From NCBI GenBank assembly GCA_964017045.1, contig OZ024807.1:9982393-10046392 (forward strand): a stretch of 64,000 bases of DNA. The letters are read 5' to 3'. Below are positions 10,201 through 21,872 of the stretch, piece by piece. The stretch comes from Omphiscola glabra (lineage: Eukaryota; Mollusca; Gastropoda; Lymnaeidae). The notes beneath the pieces were generated by a model, which ran no database searches, was not told the DNA's origin, and saw nothing but the letters and a program-made list of their open reading frames with translations. Made by a program: the position numbers and the translations under genes. Position 1 is the stretch's first letter, and every line of letters begins with the position of its first letter.

Positions 10201-12490
10201 ATCTGAAAATGTGTTTTATGATAGAACACCCCCCACCCCCCAAATTAGTTAGGAAAATCAATGCTCAACTATATATATGGAATGTTAGCAATCTTAATGA
10301 AGATACTGTTTCATACTCCTCAAAACAATACATATCACCAGTATATTATTATGTACATGACAATTTTACAACTCAGTTCTAAATGTTATTGTAAAGCAGA
10401 AAAAATGCAACCGGTAGTTTATGCACCAAACATTTTTATACAAATGAACTGCCTACAATATTACTGATTTATAGTTTAGTTATTTCACACACTGTCCTCA
10501 ACATAAGTGGTTAACATGCTCAGTAAGCAGGTTCAGAACAAAACCATTTTATCTTTTCATAGTGCCCCTTCAAGCCACTAAACAAAACAACACCAAAACA
10601 GTTGAGGCCAGGGCTTTAAATAAAATCTTCTTAATTATGGCAGTAAATCCCCCAAAAAGTGGATGAGCCTATCACAGTATATGGTAATATTTAACAAAAC
10701 AATCAGCAAAGGCTGCGGTTTTCCAAAGTTATACTGAATGCCTTATTATGCCTTATACTTACAACTTGAAAGTGTATTTTAACAATAAAATATAAGTCTA
10801 GTCATTGCACAACATACCCTGTTAATAATTTTTTAAAAATAATTTTTAAAGTGTCAAACAACAATTAAATTTGGCAACTCTTTTACCGTGTCGTAATAAA
10901 CCTAGAAACAAGTTCTTAATCAAAAGATGATTATAGAAAATATTCACACATCCCTTAGCTGTTTCTTCCATCCAACAATTTAGGACATGGTAGACCCATG
11001 TCATTGAGTGCCTGATGTATCACTTGTGTGATAAAACTATGTCATTTCAACAGAAGCTGGAAATGTTCATGTCTGAGTATGACAGTTATGTGTGCACTTA
11101 AGGGATGAGGTTGTATGATTTAAACAGAAGTTAATGGCTTATTTTAAGTTAAACAGGGAAACTATTTAATTTGGTAATGGGGAATTGTTCCCTTTTATTT
11201 TTTTTATATATAAAGAAATTAGGGTTTCTCAGTTCCCAGGAATACAGTTTCCCCAGATAAAATTTATTTAATTTAAAATATATTATAAACTGAATTAAAC
11301 TATAAAAGAGTTGAAGTTTATTTTTTAAATTGTTATTGTCTAATTTTTAAAAAACGTGGATACGGTTAGTTGAGAGGTTGGTCACTCGCTACTAGCCGCT
11401 TCATTTTCCACTGTTCATCCCTTGATTTGGACAACTAGCTAATGATGTGCCTGTAAACAAAAGTTGGATATAACAGCTTGTAGAAAAAAAAAACTTAATA
11501 CTTTGAGTTTTACATTCTTTACAGGTCTCTAATTCTGGATGAAAACCCCTCGTGAAATATTTACTATTCGTATCAAAGGGGTTCGTTTCCAATAAAAAAA
11601 AATAATTAGGAATGTTAATACATGTATCTATCTAATACTTGTATGAACATTTTGGGATAATCAAGTTACTAGAGCATATTATTTTTATGTTTCCAGCCCA
11701 TGGGAGGTAACCTCATATGACGTTGCTAAGGGATTTATGTGAGGTCACCAGCTGAAAAATAAGAGAAGTAATGATTTTTAAATAGTTTAAATAGTTTTCT
11801 TTTTTAACTGGTGTCTTAAAGGTTGAGTTAAAATTTCTATCATGCATTTCATATTTCGTCAATTACATTATAATACTGAAAAATCAGGTTTTAAAATGTT
11901 TTGCTTTCCAAGAATTTTACTCTATATCAAAACACTTTTTTCCAAAATATTGTGGTAAGAGTCACTTTGCTATATGAATTTTGTTAGGACTTATAAACAC
12001 TTGAAAACCTGTGAACTTGAGCTTAGTAATCTAGCACAAATCTAGTTTTGGCCTATCTGTCATGGAATGGTTTTAAAAAAACCCAAGAAAATTGTACTCT
12101 GAAGGTGTGTTTTCCCAAGCTAGGAATATTTCATGGGAAGTCTTGTGTAAAAAATTATGTGGGATCCTGGGACAGAAACCCTAATAAAAATATAAATTGA
12201 TAGTAAAAAAACAAAACAATTTATTTAACATAAAAATCTTTTTTTTGTAGCTATTTTTAGTTCTAACCTACAGATTTTCTCAAAAGAGACTTTAATGGAT
12301 ATGTACGGTATATGACTGCAAGGATAATTTTTCTAAAATCTATATGAGGTGCATATAACAGTTTCTTGATAATCCATACAATGTGAATCTTTGAAAGAAG
12401 GTGGGTTTTTTTTTTAAGGAATCCAAACTGAAAATCCAAATGCAAATTGTAAACAAAAAGTAAGAAGCGAACATAGACATTCTTGTATTG
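10201..12490. other. Intergenic region between convergent CUB and SUOX genes
   Basis: AT-rich with no coding frame. It should contain the SUOX 3' UTR. A minus-strand AATAAA (plus strand TTTATT at 12220-12225), about 265 bases past the SUOX stop, is a candidate poly(A) signal. Confidence 0.4.
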
Positions 12491-12841
12491 CTAATTTAGT
12501 GCAGTCTTGGTCTCTTTGGGAGGGTCAGCACCTTTAACCAACTTAACATTGACCCTATGCCAAGCATTGCTCAGCACACCCCTCAGGTTCCAGATGCCCT
12601 CAACTGTATCAGGCTGCACGTTATAGGACACGTCGACAGCTTTCGCTATCAGAACTGTCTCACCGACACCCTTTGGAAGGGGCACATAGGCCTCCCAGAG
12701 TGTCCAGGCATAGGATGTGTAGGGTGTTTGCCCGTTTGGTTTTAGTTTGGCATCAACCCATGTTTTGCCACCATCTGCAGATACATCGACTCGAATAATT
12801 CCTCTACCACCACCAGAAAACGCATAACCTTTGACAAGGAC
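12491..12841 (-). CDS. SUOX: SUOX coding exon 4: C-terminal domain and stop
   Basis: Residues 485-600, with [24 protein letters not shown] and AYVPLPKG, then TAA at 12493-12491. Confidence 0.95.
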   Translation of the reverse strand, partial: VLVKGYAFSGGGRGIIRVDVSADGGKTWVDAKLKPNGQTPYTSYAWTLWEAYVPLPKGVGETVLIAKAVDVSYNVQPDTVEGIWNLRGVLSNAWHRVNVKLVKGADPPKETKTALN

Positions 12842-15800
12842 CTGCAAGAAAGTTAAGGCAACAATAATTTTTTAAATATTAAGAAAATGTTCAAAAAGAT
12901 CACTTTTCCGTTCAAAATGTAATTATTTGATTTTAAAATACCTTCTCTTTGATCAGGACTTTCCAATCTTTTTACAATGATCTTTGCGATATAATGCATG
13001 CATGAGTCCCTTACTAATGTATGCTATTTTTTTTGCCAAACATAATTTAAAAATTCCAACATATCAATGGCAGATCATAGTTTGAAAAATGATGGTTTGG
13101 ATGTCATAAAGGCCGAACAGTGGCAGCTAAATACCTTTCTCTGGTGTCACGGACAATGTAATCTGTCCCTAGCAAAATCGCTAATAATGCAAACGATTTA
13201 ATGTATATTTATTAAGGGGAAATAACTCTTTATAAATGAGTTTGCTTCCTATTTATGTTTCTATCTGTGTGTTAACATACTTTTATCATGGCTTTTTTTG
13301 TGCTTAATCGAGAGTGAAATTTCCTAAAACATTTGACCGCCATAATGTCTGATGCTGAAGAGTGTCCCCTCAAGAAATAAAAGTAAACATAGACTTACTT
13401 TATTGGAATTAATTCAAATGGATTAAAATGAAAGCAATGATGTCAGAGATATTCCAAGTGCCACTAATGACAATATTAGCTCTAGCGGTGATGGCAACAT
13501 AAGAGTCAGATATTGACAATTTAAGCACAAAGCTTAATCATATTGTTACAGACAAATTCGTTTAGGACAGGATGGAAATCAAACAGAAAAGACAAAGTTT
13601 GGATCCCAAAGACCTACCTTAAAGAGATTAAAAGACATTAATGTTTGTATATGTTCTGGAGTATAATTAATAAAAATGGATTTAATAACTTTATTTCAAA
13701 AGGAAATTTTGAACTCGTGCCTTCCCCTTGAATTTTGTATGACAGAAATTTGAAGGCAGTGAATATAAAAAAAAAAATAACCATTATTACAATTTTTAAT
13801 ATAAGTACCTATAACTTGACATATTGATTCTAGTATTTTAAAAACTTGATTTTATGATAGTTTGAACAATTTATGGAGTAGTAGGTAGGTTGAATTCAGA
13901 AGTTGAGTAGTAAAATTTTTACTCACTCTGTCAAGGTCAAAATTAATATATATAAAAAATTATTTTCATACCATAAGATACCTTGTCCAATAAAATTTCA
14001 GAAAATGTTAACTTGTTAGGGTTCTGAATCCATTTAGTATGGGATTTTGTCATTTTTGAAGAACATATGAAAATTCTAAATATGGCTTGACACTACAGAA
14101 AAATGCACTTGACAGTCATAGGGTTAAAAATTACTCACCTCGTCACTGTTGACATCTACTTCTGCCCCTTCTACAGGTTCACAAATAGCAGAATTAACAG
14201 GAATCTGAGTGATTGATACAGCATCGTCGAAATTAACATTGTCCCAGTCTACAGAGGAGTTGAATCCCTTGTAATCTTTTCTTTGCCAGTGAGACGTGCT
14301 TTCCTCTGCACTGAAGTAAATTTTTGACAGCCACTTGACCTGAAAAATAAGTTTTACAAAATTATTGCCAACTTCAATTTACACAAGAATTTTGCTGAAA
14401 AATAAATAAATAATTTAATTTCAAATCTATGAAAAGTACATGAAAAGTTAAATAATGGTGTAGCTACATACCTGCCTTGCTCCTACAACACCTGGGATAA
14501 TAACACGGACAGGAAAGCCATGATCACGGGGTATAGATGTGCCATTCATTTCATACGCAATAAGAATTTCCCTTTTCAACATCTTTGCCAACTCTATAGG
14601 GATTGAGGCTCCGTAAGGCTCACCCTCAGGAGTCTTATCCATGCCTTCAAAGACTATATATTTGGTGTTTACAGTATCAATGTCAACTTTGTAATGTTTC
14701 AACAGGTCATCTAAGCACACACCTGACCATTTAGCATTGCTGATTGCTGCACTTCCCCAGTTAAGTCCTTTCACTGGCTTTACCTTCACCATTTCACCAC
14801 GTCTGTTTCCTGCACACTGGATCACAGCAGTAACACTTTTTTTTGAGAATTTGGTTCTCAGCTCTTCGATTTTGACTGATGCTGATTTACTGGGGCTCAG
14901 TTCCAGTTTCAAAGAATAGCCTTCAAGCTTCATGCATGGGACAGGCAAATGATTCCTGATAAAAAATAAATGATTGGGTGTAAGGAAAACATCAGCAAGC
15001 ATCTCCAGGGGTGGTTCAGCATTGTATGGTTTCTCAGAACTAGGAATTAAAACGGGTGATCTCTCAGGATCAGCTCTATAGGGATCACCAACTTCTTTAG
15101 ATTTTTTAGTGGACACTTCTATAATATTGCCTATTCGTAGGGATTCAAGGATTTCGTAAATCTCTTCTGTCTTGTGTACGGAATACACACTCCAGTATGG
15201 CTCAATGGATTTTCCAGCTGCTAAGAGAATTTTATTCCCCCCTGGATGACTTTGAACATATTCAGTCACATCATATACACCATTTCCAAATATGACCCAA
15301 ATGCCAGTTTCTTTTGAATTATGAGCAGCAACATCTGCTTTTGTGAATGTTGGTAAGCCATCCTTAACCTTGCCAGGTTCACCTTCTGCAGCAAACACTT
15401 TTCCAAAATATAAAGATTTTGAAAAATTATTTTTCCACTTCCAGTACAATACAGCTCCTGAAATTAAAATCAGAAACAATTATTGAAGTTAATTATCTAA
15501 ATTCTAAATTTGTTACAAATCTCACTCAAATTAGGAAAAAGAAAATTGAAACCTTTCTTTCCAATTCAAATAAAAAAACTCTTAAAGTGGCTCAGTTTTA
15601 GAGAGATCCTTTCTAGAATCTACCTGTCTCATGGATATTATTGTGTGGTTTGTATGGAGAAGCTGCACCCAGGCAGCAGATCAATCCCCCTCCCCTACCA
15701 CACAGTTGGACAATCCTTACAGTATATCAAATGGACATTACAGCTTTACATGAGTAGCCAGAAATTTCATTGAGAACAATTTTATACAGTTTAATGAGAT

Positions 15801-18800
15801 TCCATCACCAGAATTATCTGTTAGCTTGCAGAGGTTTCCATCAGTTTTCCTCTTAGACGCGCCCCCATTTAAGATTAATGAAAGGAATCTATCAGGAGTC
15901 ACTTGGTTTGTGTTTATTTGTTTTTCGGCATATTGCATGTTTATTTGTATGTTTTGGTGTAGACAAACATGAAAAAACAGCCATTCATAAAGAGATGGAT
16001 TTTTAAGAATGTTTTCAAACCAAAGCCAGCCCTCTTCCACTCTTGACCTTCAAAACAATGGCTGCTAATAAAATTATTCACTTCAACCAAAATCTTGTCT
16101 GTAAGTTTATTGTCATAAATATTTTATAATCTAAGTCCTCTTGCTGTCTTCATGTGAAAACTCAAGACCGTCATGATATCCCATTTATTGCAAGTAAGAC
16201 AACACTCTACTCATAATTAGTATTTTTAAAATAAATTTTGAACCTTGGTCTTCTTTAATGTCAAGAAGGGATATAATTTATAATTAAATAAGTCGGCTAA
16301 TGCGAAGAGATATCACCATGACGTCATTTGCGTGTTTTGTCCCTGGTTCCGATAGGGTCAAAACCCTGGTTCTGATAGGGTCAAAACCCAGGTAGGGGAT
16401 AAGTTTAGGGTTCAGGTTAGGTTTACGGATAGATTTAGGGTTCAGGTTAGGTTTAGGGATAAATTTAGGACATAACTTCGTGGGGTCGCTGCAACAAAGA
16501 TGGTGGCCATGTTAGAAACGGGGTGATATCTCTTCAAATTTACCAATAAGTCATACAGATTTTCATGTATTCAGACTAGGGAAGCATTATCCGCATGGTT
16601 TTGGACGTGAGAATATTCCCCACAACCAGAAATGTGTGATGTATACTTATATTAACTAAAATTATGCATTTTTAAAATTTAGCCTTTATTTCAGGAATTA
16701 AAAACTGATAATTAATTAAGCGTAGCGTAAGTTTAGCTTAGTTTAAGGCGACATTTTTTGTAGGCTTATTGAACGCAAATTACAGTGTGGAATGAATCGT
16801 AAATGAGTTTACTAAATGTGTGAAAGCCAGCCTGTCTTAGGTCCAGGCCTAGATCTATAATGTAGGAATAGGCCTATAATCTTGTAGACTAGTAGCATTA
16901 AGATGCGTTTTATTTAGGACCTATGGCTGGCTATACAGTCTACTACTAGACCTAATAAGGCAGTGTTTAGCATTCTGAAAAAAACGCGCCATGTCTAAGC
17001 AATGTTTCCAAAACTACGATCGGCCGATCGACACATTTCATGAAATTTTGGAAAAATTCTGTACTCAACACTTTTTTTTTTTAACAGATCTAGAAATAAT
17101 GCATGAAATGTCAATAGTGTGTTTTATTTTTCCTTTATTGTTGAAATGATGTACACGGGAGTATGTGCAGTCACATTAATGACCAACTAGTTGACTACAC
17201 CGGGGGCGCTTTATAGTGACCAGCCGCTATAATGCGCATGCGCTGAGGAGCCGAGCAGATATTGCTAGGCGTTATCCTCACGACCAAAACCGTGCGGATA
17301 ACCACTCCGTTCAGACTAACTACTAAGACTCCTCCTAATGGATGGCTAAACAAGGGCTTGAATTTTATTTTGTGTCTAATTGACAAAGTCATAACACTAT
17401 CTCCCAAACCTTTAGTGATAAATAATAGTCAAGGCTGCAAGGAATTTAAAACGCCAACAGTGTGAGTGTGACATATTAACTCATTCCCGACGGTTGCGAC
17501 TAAATGCGTCATTTGGAGGTTTCCACGGATGCGTCCAAATGTGTCCCGGCGCATAGCGACACACCTCTCTCGTTTCTATTTAAAAATTGCAATGAAATCT
17601 CGGATCATTCGAGACTTCCAGCGATGGCGTGGTTCAGCGTGATTTCAATTTAAAAAACGGAAGTTTTTATCTTGTTTCACTTTCAAACTATGTGTACTTT
17701 AGTACGGCGCGTCTATATGTAGCATGTGTTCGTCCGAGGTGCCGAAAATCGAATTTTTTGTCATTGTTCGTTATTTTTTCGCTGCTAACATTATATTTTT
17801 ATTAAAGCTTAATAATTTTTTGTTGCATTTGTTCTTAATTCATTAACATTAAATAATATTTAGCAGCTTAAAAAAATATTTTACAAATGTAAATTAATTG
17901 CAAAACGGAGTTACTTCCCTTTCTCAGGCATATAAATTAAGTACGGAAGTAGCACTGCGTAGGGAATGAGTTAACAGATGCTAATTAATTAGTAACCTGC
18001 CCCTGCTCAAAGACTATCATAAGTGACTATCACTCAGTCCCATAATTGGTTAAAGTGCAGTTCAGGTGCGTATATTATTTCTTAACGCATTTCGTTTTTT
18101 AGCAAGTAAACTTACATGTATTCTTTATTAATTAAATCCAGGCAGTAATAGTTAACTAATGCTGAATTTTTAAGCCCTTTTTTTCTTTTTATTTGATTTC
18201 TAAAGCGTCTTTAAACATCCCCCAACCAATGTTACATAGCCCCATTTGTTTTGTATTTTTTTCTGTCACCCTGTGGCCAGATTTTTAACCACCTGTAAGT
18301 TAGTAAGGTAAATGAAATTTACAAGTTCACAAAAAAGAATGAAATACTGGAGGACAAAAAAAAGGGTTTGGATTTTTTTTTGGGGGGGGGGGGGGGGGGG
18401 GGGGGGGGGTTTGAACCTTATTAGATGTTCCGTTTAGAGATATGGGCCAAATATTCATGTGTTTTTTTATTATATGAGATGTATAATTATAATTCCAAAC
18501 AAAGGCTCCTGCTTGGGTGAAATACGATACGTTGCGGTGATATTTTTATAACCTTTGACACACCTACCAATCCCCCTACCCATGGCCGGCCTTTGGCCAC
18601 TGCAACCCATGCGACCGCAATGGGCCCCGCACTTTCATAGGCCCCGCCCCGAATTTATTTTCTAGTAAAAATCTTAATTTTCACTTATTATCCTTATTCC
18701 TACCCAGACTGGGCCCCGCGCAATCCGTTTCGCATAGGGCCCCGCAATTGTTAGGGTCGGCCCTGCCCCTACCCATGTGTCTCGTATGCCACAAATTTCC

Positions 18801-20048
18801 TTGACAACCAACAATGCACTGCTAAGAGAGGTTCCCATCGAGAAAAGGGATCCCACCCGAAAACGGGATCACATCGGGAACCTAGTGCGACCGGGATCGT
18901 GATCTATCATCTCACTGGGAAACGGGATACCACCGGAAAACGGGATCCCGACGGGATCGGAATCCAACCGGAATCGGGATCCCATCATGATCCCTCCAAG
19001 CAACGGGACCCCACCGGATCGGGAACCCTACGTGACCGGGATCGGGATCCCACCAGAATTGAGAGCCCACCGTAAAATGGGATCCCGATCATGATCCCTC
19101 CACGAAAAGGGATACCATTGGAAAACGGGATCCGAATCCCACCAGTATACCATCGGGGAAAGAAATGTTTACAAAGGTTATTATATGTCTTTTTATAGGA
19201 GAGAAATTAATTGTTTTATTTTTTAAATATAGTGACATCATAGTAATATATTGACATTTCGCTTAATACTAATGTGAATTAAAAGGCTTTAGCAAGATTT
19301 TTTTTCCGAATGCAGTCCCGTGCACTATGCCGGGTATATTGGCTAGTAAAGTTAAACAATAAACACAAAACTTATTTTAATCATGACACATCCAATTTGG
19401 CAACTTTTATAACGTATCTTTTAATACAGAAGAGTTATCCTTGATTTACCACAATGGCACCGTAAAGGACAAAAGATTCAAGAAAATGTATTTTTTTTAT
19501 CTCGTAAAACTTGTTAAATTGTTGTTTTATTCCAACAAAAAGATGATATTTTATTTTTAAAAATACTTTTATAAAGAATTATCATAAGTTTACACTAAAA
19601 AATACGAAATACGATCAGAAATAATATACGCACCTGAACTGCACTTTAACCCCATAATTAATCATATGGCTATGGCATTGATCATATGGCATGATATGGC
19701 GGTGAAGCTATTCCTTTTAATATTATGTTAATGGTACACATTTCAGATATAAGATTTGTGATTAGATAATGTGTGGAACATACCGACTAGTGTTCCTGCC
19801 AGTGCCAAGATCGTCCCACCTGTACTTTTACCACTGTGGCTGCGAGTTGACTTGCTCGTCTGAATATGATTCGATCCTGTATTCCCAGATTCAGATTCAG
19901 ATATTGATGAGCAGATTTGACACCACCTATTTAAGTTTGCTGTTGCTATATAAATGCATGGTTTAGCTTTTTCGGCATTCAAATTTCTATGGATATATTT
20001 TCCAAAGGCTCTAAGCAGGGACGTCATGCTTCTTAGGTTACTCCTCAT
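12491..20048 (-). CDS. SUOX: Sulfite oxidase, mitochondrial (complete, 4 coding exons)
   Basis: Coding exons, in order of transcription, are 20048-19784, 15457-14472, 14339-14139 and 12841-12491, giving 600 residues (the human protein is about 545). The enzyme oxidises sulfite to sulfate in the mitochondrial intermembrane space and passes electrons to cytochrome c; it is the last step of cysteine and methionine breakdown. Seen: a basic, Ser-rich N-terminus and a hydrophobic segment (about 77-93); a cytochrome b5 domain with heme ligands His159 (HPGG) and His183 (YSVH); a Gly/Pro-rich hinge; a molybdenum-cofactor domain with RNHLPVP (257-262) and the metal-ligating Cys303 in [26 protein letters not shown] (401-417); and a C-terminal dimerisation domain ([11 protein letters not shown] and later). 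All key residues are present. The start ATG has an in-frame TGA two codons upstream. Intron 1 (4.3 kb) is filled with mobile DNA. Confidence 0.96.
12842..14138. other. SUOX intron 3
   Basis: AT-rich intron; no element or exon recognised in it. Confidence 0.6.
14139..14339 (-). CDS. SUOX: SUOX coding exon 3: start of dimerisation domain
   Basis: 201 bases, residues 418-484, phase 0 on both sides. Starts [10 protein letters not shown] and contains [11 protein letters not shown], strongly conserved in animal SUOX. Donor GTGAGT. Confidence 0.95.
14472..15457 (-). CDS. SUOX: SUOX coding exon 2: cytochrome b5 and molybdopterin domains
   Basis: Large exon of 986 bases, residues 89-417, with both heme His and the molybdenum Cys. 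Acceptor ...ttttaatttcag, donor GTATGT after VGARQ, phase 0. Confidence 0.96.
15458..16286. other. 3' part of SUOX intron 1
   Basis: No coding exon or element identified between the acceptor of exon 2 and the 250-bp element. Confidence 0.5.
16295..16544. mobile_element. 250-bp non-autonomous DNA transposon with perfect 8-bp TSD
   Basis: Terminal inverted repeats of about 23 bases share the core GAAGAGATATCACC. The direct repeat AATAAGTC flanks both ends (16287-16294 and 16545-16552). The centre has two copies of a 32-bp telomere-like string (ttagggttcaggttaggttt). The ends begin GG, unlike typical hAT ends, so the superfamily is left open. Confidence 0.8.
16553..17475. other. SUOX intron 1, middle part
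   Basis: No gene found. It includes a locally GC-richer patch around 17200-17330 with an NRF1-like palindrome. Confidence 0.4.
17233..17243. promoter_or_regulatory. NRF1-like palindrome TGCGCATGCGC
   Basis: A perfect match to the GCGCATGCGC core bound by NRF1, a known regulator of nuclear genes for mitochondrial proteins. It lies in intron 1 of a mitochondrial enzyme gene, in a GC-richer patch. Function is inferred from the motif only. Confidence 0.3.
17476..17974. mobile_element. TTAA-flanked MITE, copy A
   Basis: A 491-bp element (17480-17970) between two TTAA sites (17476-17479, 17971-17974), with inverted ends CTCATTCCCGACGG and CTCATTCCCTACGC. A diverged copy in opposite orientation lies at 41152-41652. 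TTAA targets are typical of piggyBac and some Kolobok elements; no transposase is present. Confidence 0.85.
18581..18765. mobile_element. 185-bp hAT-type MITE nested in the 1604-bp element
   Basis: Ends CATGGCCGGCC and (reverse complement) CAGGGCCGACC form a short imperfect TIR starting with CA. CCCCTACC is duplicated exactly on both sides (18573-18580, 18766-18773). These are the marks of hAT insertion. Being inside the larger element, it is the younger of the two. Confidence 0.88.
18828..19157. repeat. Degenerate GGGATC/GATCCC-rich array
   Basis: About 330 bases built from shuffled units such as cgggatcccaccgg and gatcccgatcatgatccc, with frequent inverted pairs. The array is irregular rather than a simple head-to-tail satellite, and much more GC-rich than its surroundings. 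Confidence 0.75.
19784..20048 (-). CDS. SUOX: SUOX coding exon 1: targeting and membrane segment
   Basis: Encodes residues 1-88: a basic presequence-like start ([17 protein letters not shown]), a Ser-rich stretch and the start of a hydrophobic helix ([12 protein letters not shown]). Ends in phase 1 at donor GTATGT. Confidence 0.9.
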
Positions 20049-20960
20049 GTATCATTGAAAACTACCAACTGGTGTAAACACAGATTTGTGTATATGAACG
20101 TGAGTCTTACACTAAAATGGCCAGATAAATGTGTAGACTGTAGTTGGAAAGTCAAATTAATTAAAATTATTTAAATACACAGTTTACAAGATTTAAATAA
20201 GTTAAAATCATTCGGACTACCAATTTTCTTATAAATTATAATGCACTTGTTTTTGTTAAATAGGAATTATAATAGAATGATTTAAAAAATAATCACATCA
20301 CTGTTGTATATAGCTGGCAATTAAGCTTGTCGCTAAACGGAAACTGAATAATCCAGTGTCTAATGTGAAGGCCGAATGAAGTAAAATGTTATTTATTGTT
20401 GCAGCACAGTTTTGACAGTCATATTGATTTTTATTTTTGGGCAGACCTTCAACTTATTTTTAACTGCAAAAACATTCAGCTGAAATTTTAAACGCTGTTA
20501 TTTCAAACTGAATTTTAAAATGTTTATATTATTTTATAATTCATATATAATTTTGATACCAAATGAAAAAATAAACTGTCATCAAGCTTCCAAAGTAGCG
20601 AAGGAATAATTGGCGGGGGGGGGGGGGGGTGTCCCTTATATATGGTGTGGTCCCTTATATATGGACCATATTATGGTGGTACTTTAGTACGGTTACCAGA
20701 TGCAAAAATGTAATAGTAATAGGGGGGGGGGGTCATTTCATGTTGAAAATTTCGGAAAAGGAGAACATTTTATTTTGAAATGGGACAATAAATATAAAAG
20801 TTTATTCTGAAATAAGCAAATAAATACAACATTAAATTAAGTTTTATACTTACATTTACATGTCATTCATATATCACGAATTAGGCTTTTAAACATACAT
20901 ATCAGAGCTGGCTATTGTTGTTGTTTTTTTAAACTTCATTTCTTAATTAAAGGTAACCAT
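20049..20960. other. Region upstream of SUOX
   Basis: Should include the SUOX promoter; no TATA box or initiator can be assigned with confidence. It contains a run of 15 G at 20615-20629 and a short duplication (gtcccttatatatgg twice). Confidence 0.4.
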
Positions 20961-20971
20961 ATCAGTATAAA

Positions 20972-21047
20972 ATTCCGAGCTGAGCGCCGTGAGCATGCAA
21001 TCATAGCATGGAAATGAGCGCTATATAAGTACTCCAATCAATCAACA
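20972..21047 (+). mobile_element. SINE/LINE 3'-tail remnant
   Basis: gagcgccgtgagcatg...gagcgctatataagtactcc followed by (atca)n resembles the conserved 3' tail shared by several animal SINEs and their partner LINEs. Only the tail is seen. Confidence 0.4.
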
Positions 21048-21872
21048 TTCTTCAAATTGTACCGTGTGCGAATTATCGTTTGAACTGACTCCACACCATG
21101 TCTCTTCCGCTCATTGATCTATTGAGAATTTATCTTTGCAAAAAAAAAAAAAACTCTCCTCGTTTGCATTATGATGAGAAATGCAAAAATAAAATTCTCA
21201 CATGTTTAGAAATTCTGAAAAAGAAATTAATACTGTGGCAAGATTTGAAAAATGACAGCCACTTTTCATGAAGCAAATTATGATCTCCCAATAACTTAAT
21301 CCCACTGTCTTCAGATTTGCCGAATGACACCGGGTTGCAAAATTGGGTCATACAGTTTCACATCATCAATGATAACACCTAATAACTCAATACAAGGATC
21401 AAATCGTCATTTTTGTACAAATTATGTTCTTCTTTAAGTACCTTCCATTCAAAACTCACACAATTGTTGGCTCGATTTTTCCAAATAATCAAGATGGTTT
21501 TTAAACGCGTTGAAATTTACAATGCGTAATGTGTCCTGCTCTTCTCCTTTCGAGCCACTGATTTGAAGGACAAGCTGTTTCACTTATACTTATAAAGGCA
21601 AAATGTGTCTTTCATATTCTATTTGTCAGAAACCGCAAAGTGATTCTAAGATGTTAACAATTTTCAGTACTGAGTTTTCTTTCTTGCTCTACGGATGCCA
21701 AGTTGGATTGAAATACAGACATTAAAGAATGTGTCAACCACAAATATACTTCCGAATATGGATTTCCTTTTTTACAAAAAGTATCCATTTTGTAGGGCGG
21801 CTTTTGTTTGGGATAAACAATATGCTTATAGAGCATCAAATAACCTTCACAGTTTCTCTACTGCTTGGGGGG

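Larger units (their letters stand above)
18048..19651. mobile_element. 1604-bp DNA transposon with long TIRs and perfect 8-bp TSD
   Basis: The first 35 bases (starting GGTTAAAGTGCAGTTC) are exactly repeated in reverse complement at 19617-19651, and the inverted repeat continues imperfectly to about 80 bases. The direct repeat CCATAATT abuts both ends (18040-18047, 19652-19659). No transposase frame is visible. Cargo includes a run of 28 G (18382-18409), a nested hAT MITE and a GGGATC-rich degenerate array. An 8-bp TSD fits hAT, P or Merlin-like elements; the GG ends and long TIRs are not typical of hAT. It lies in SUOX intron 1. Confidence 0.9.
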
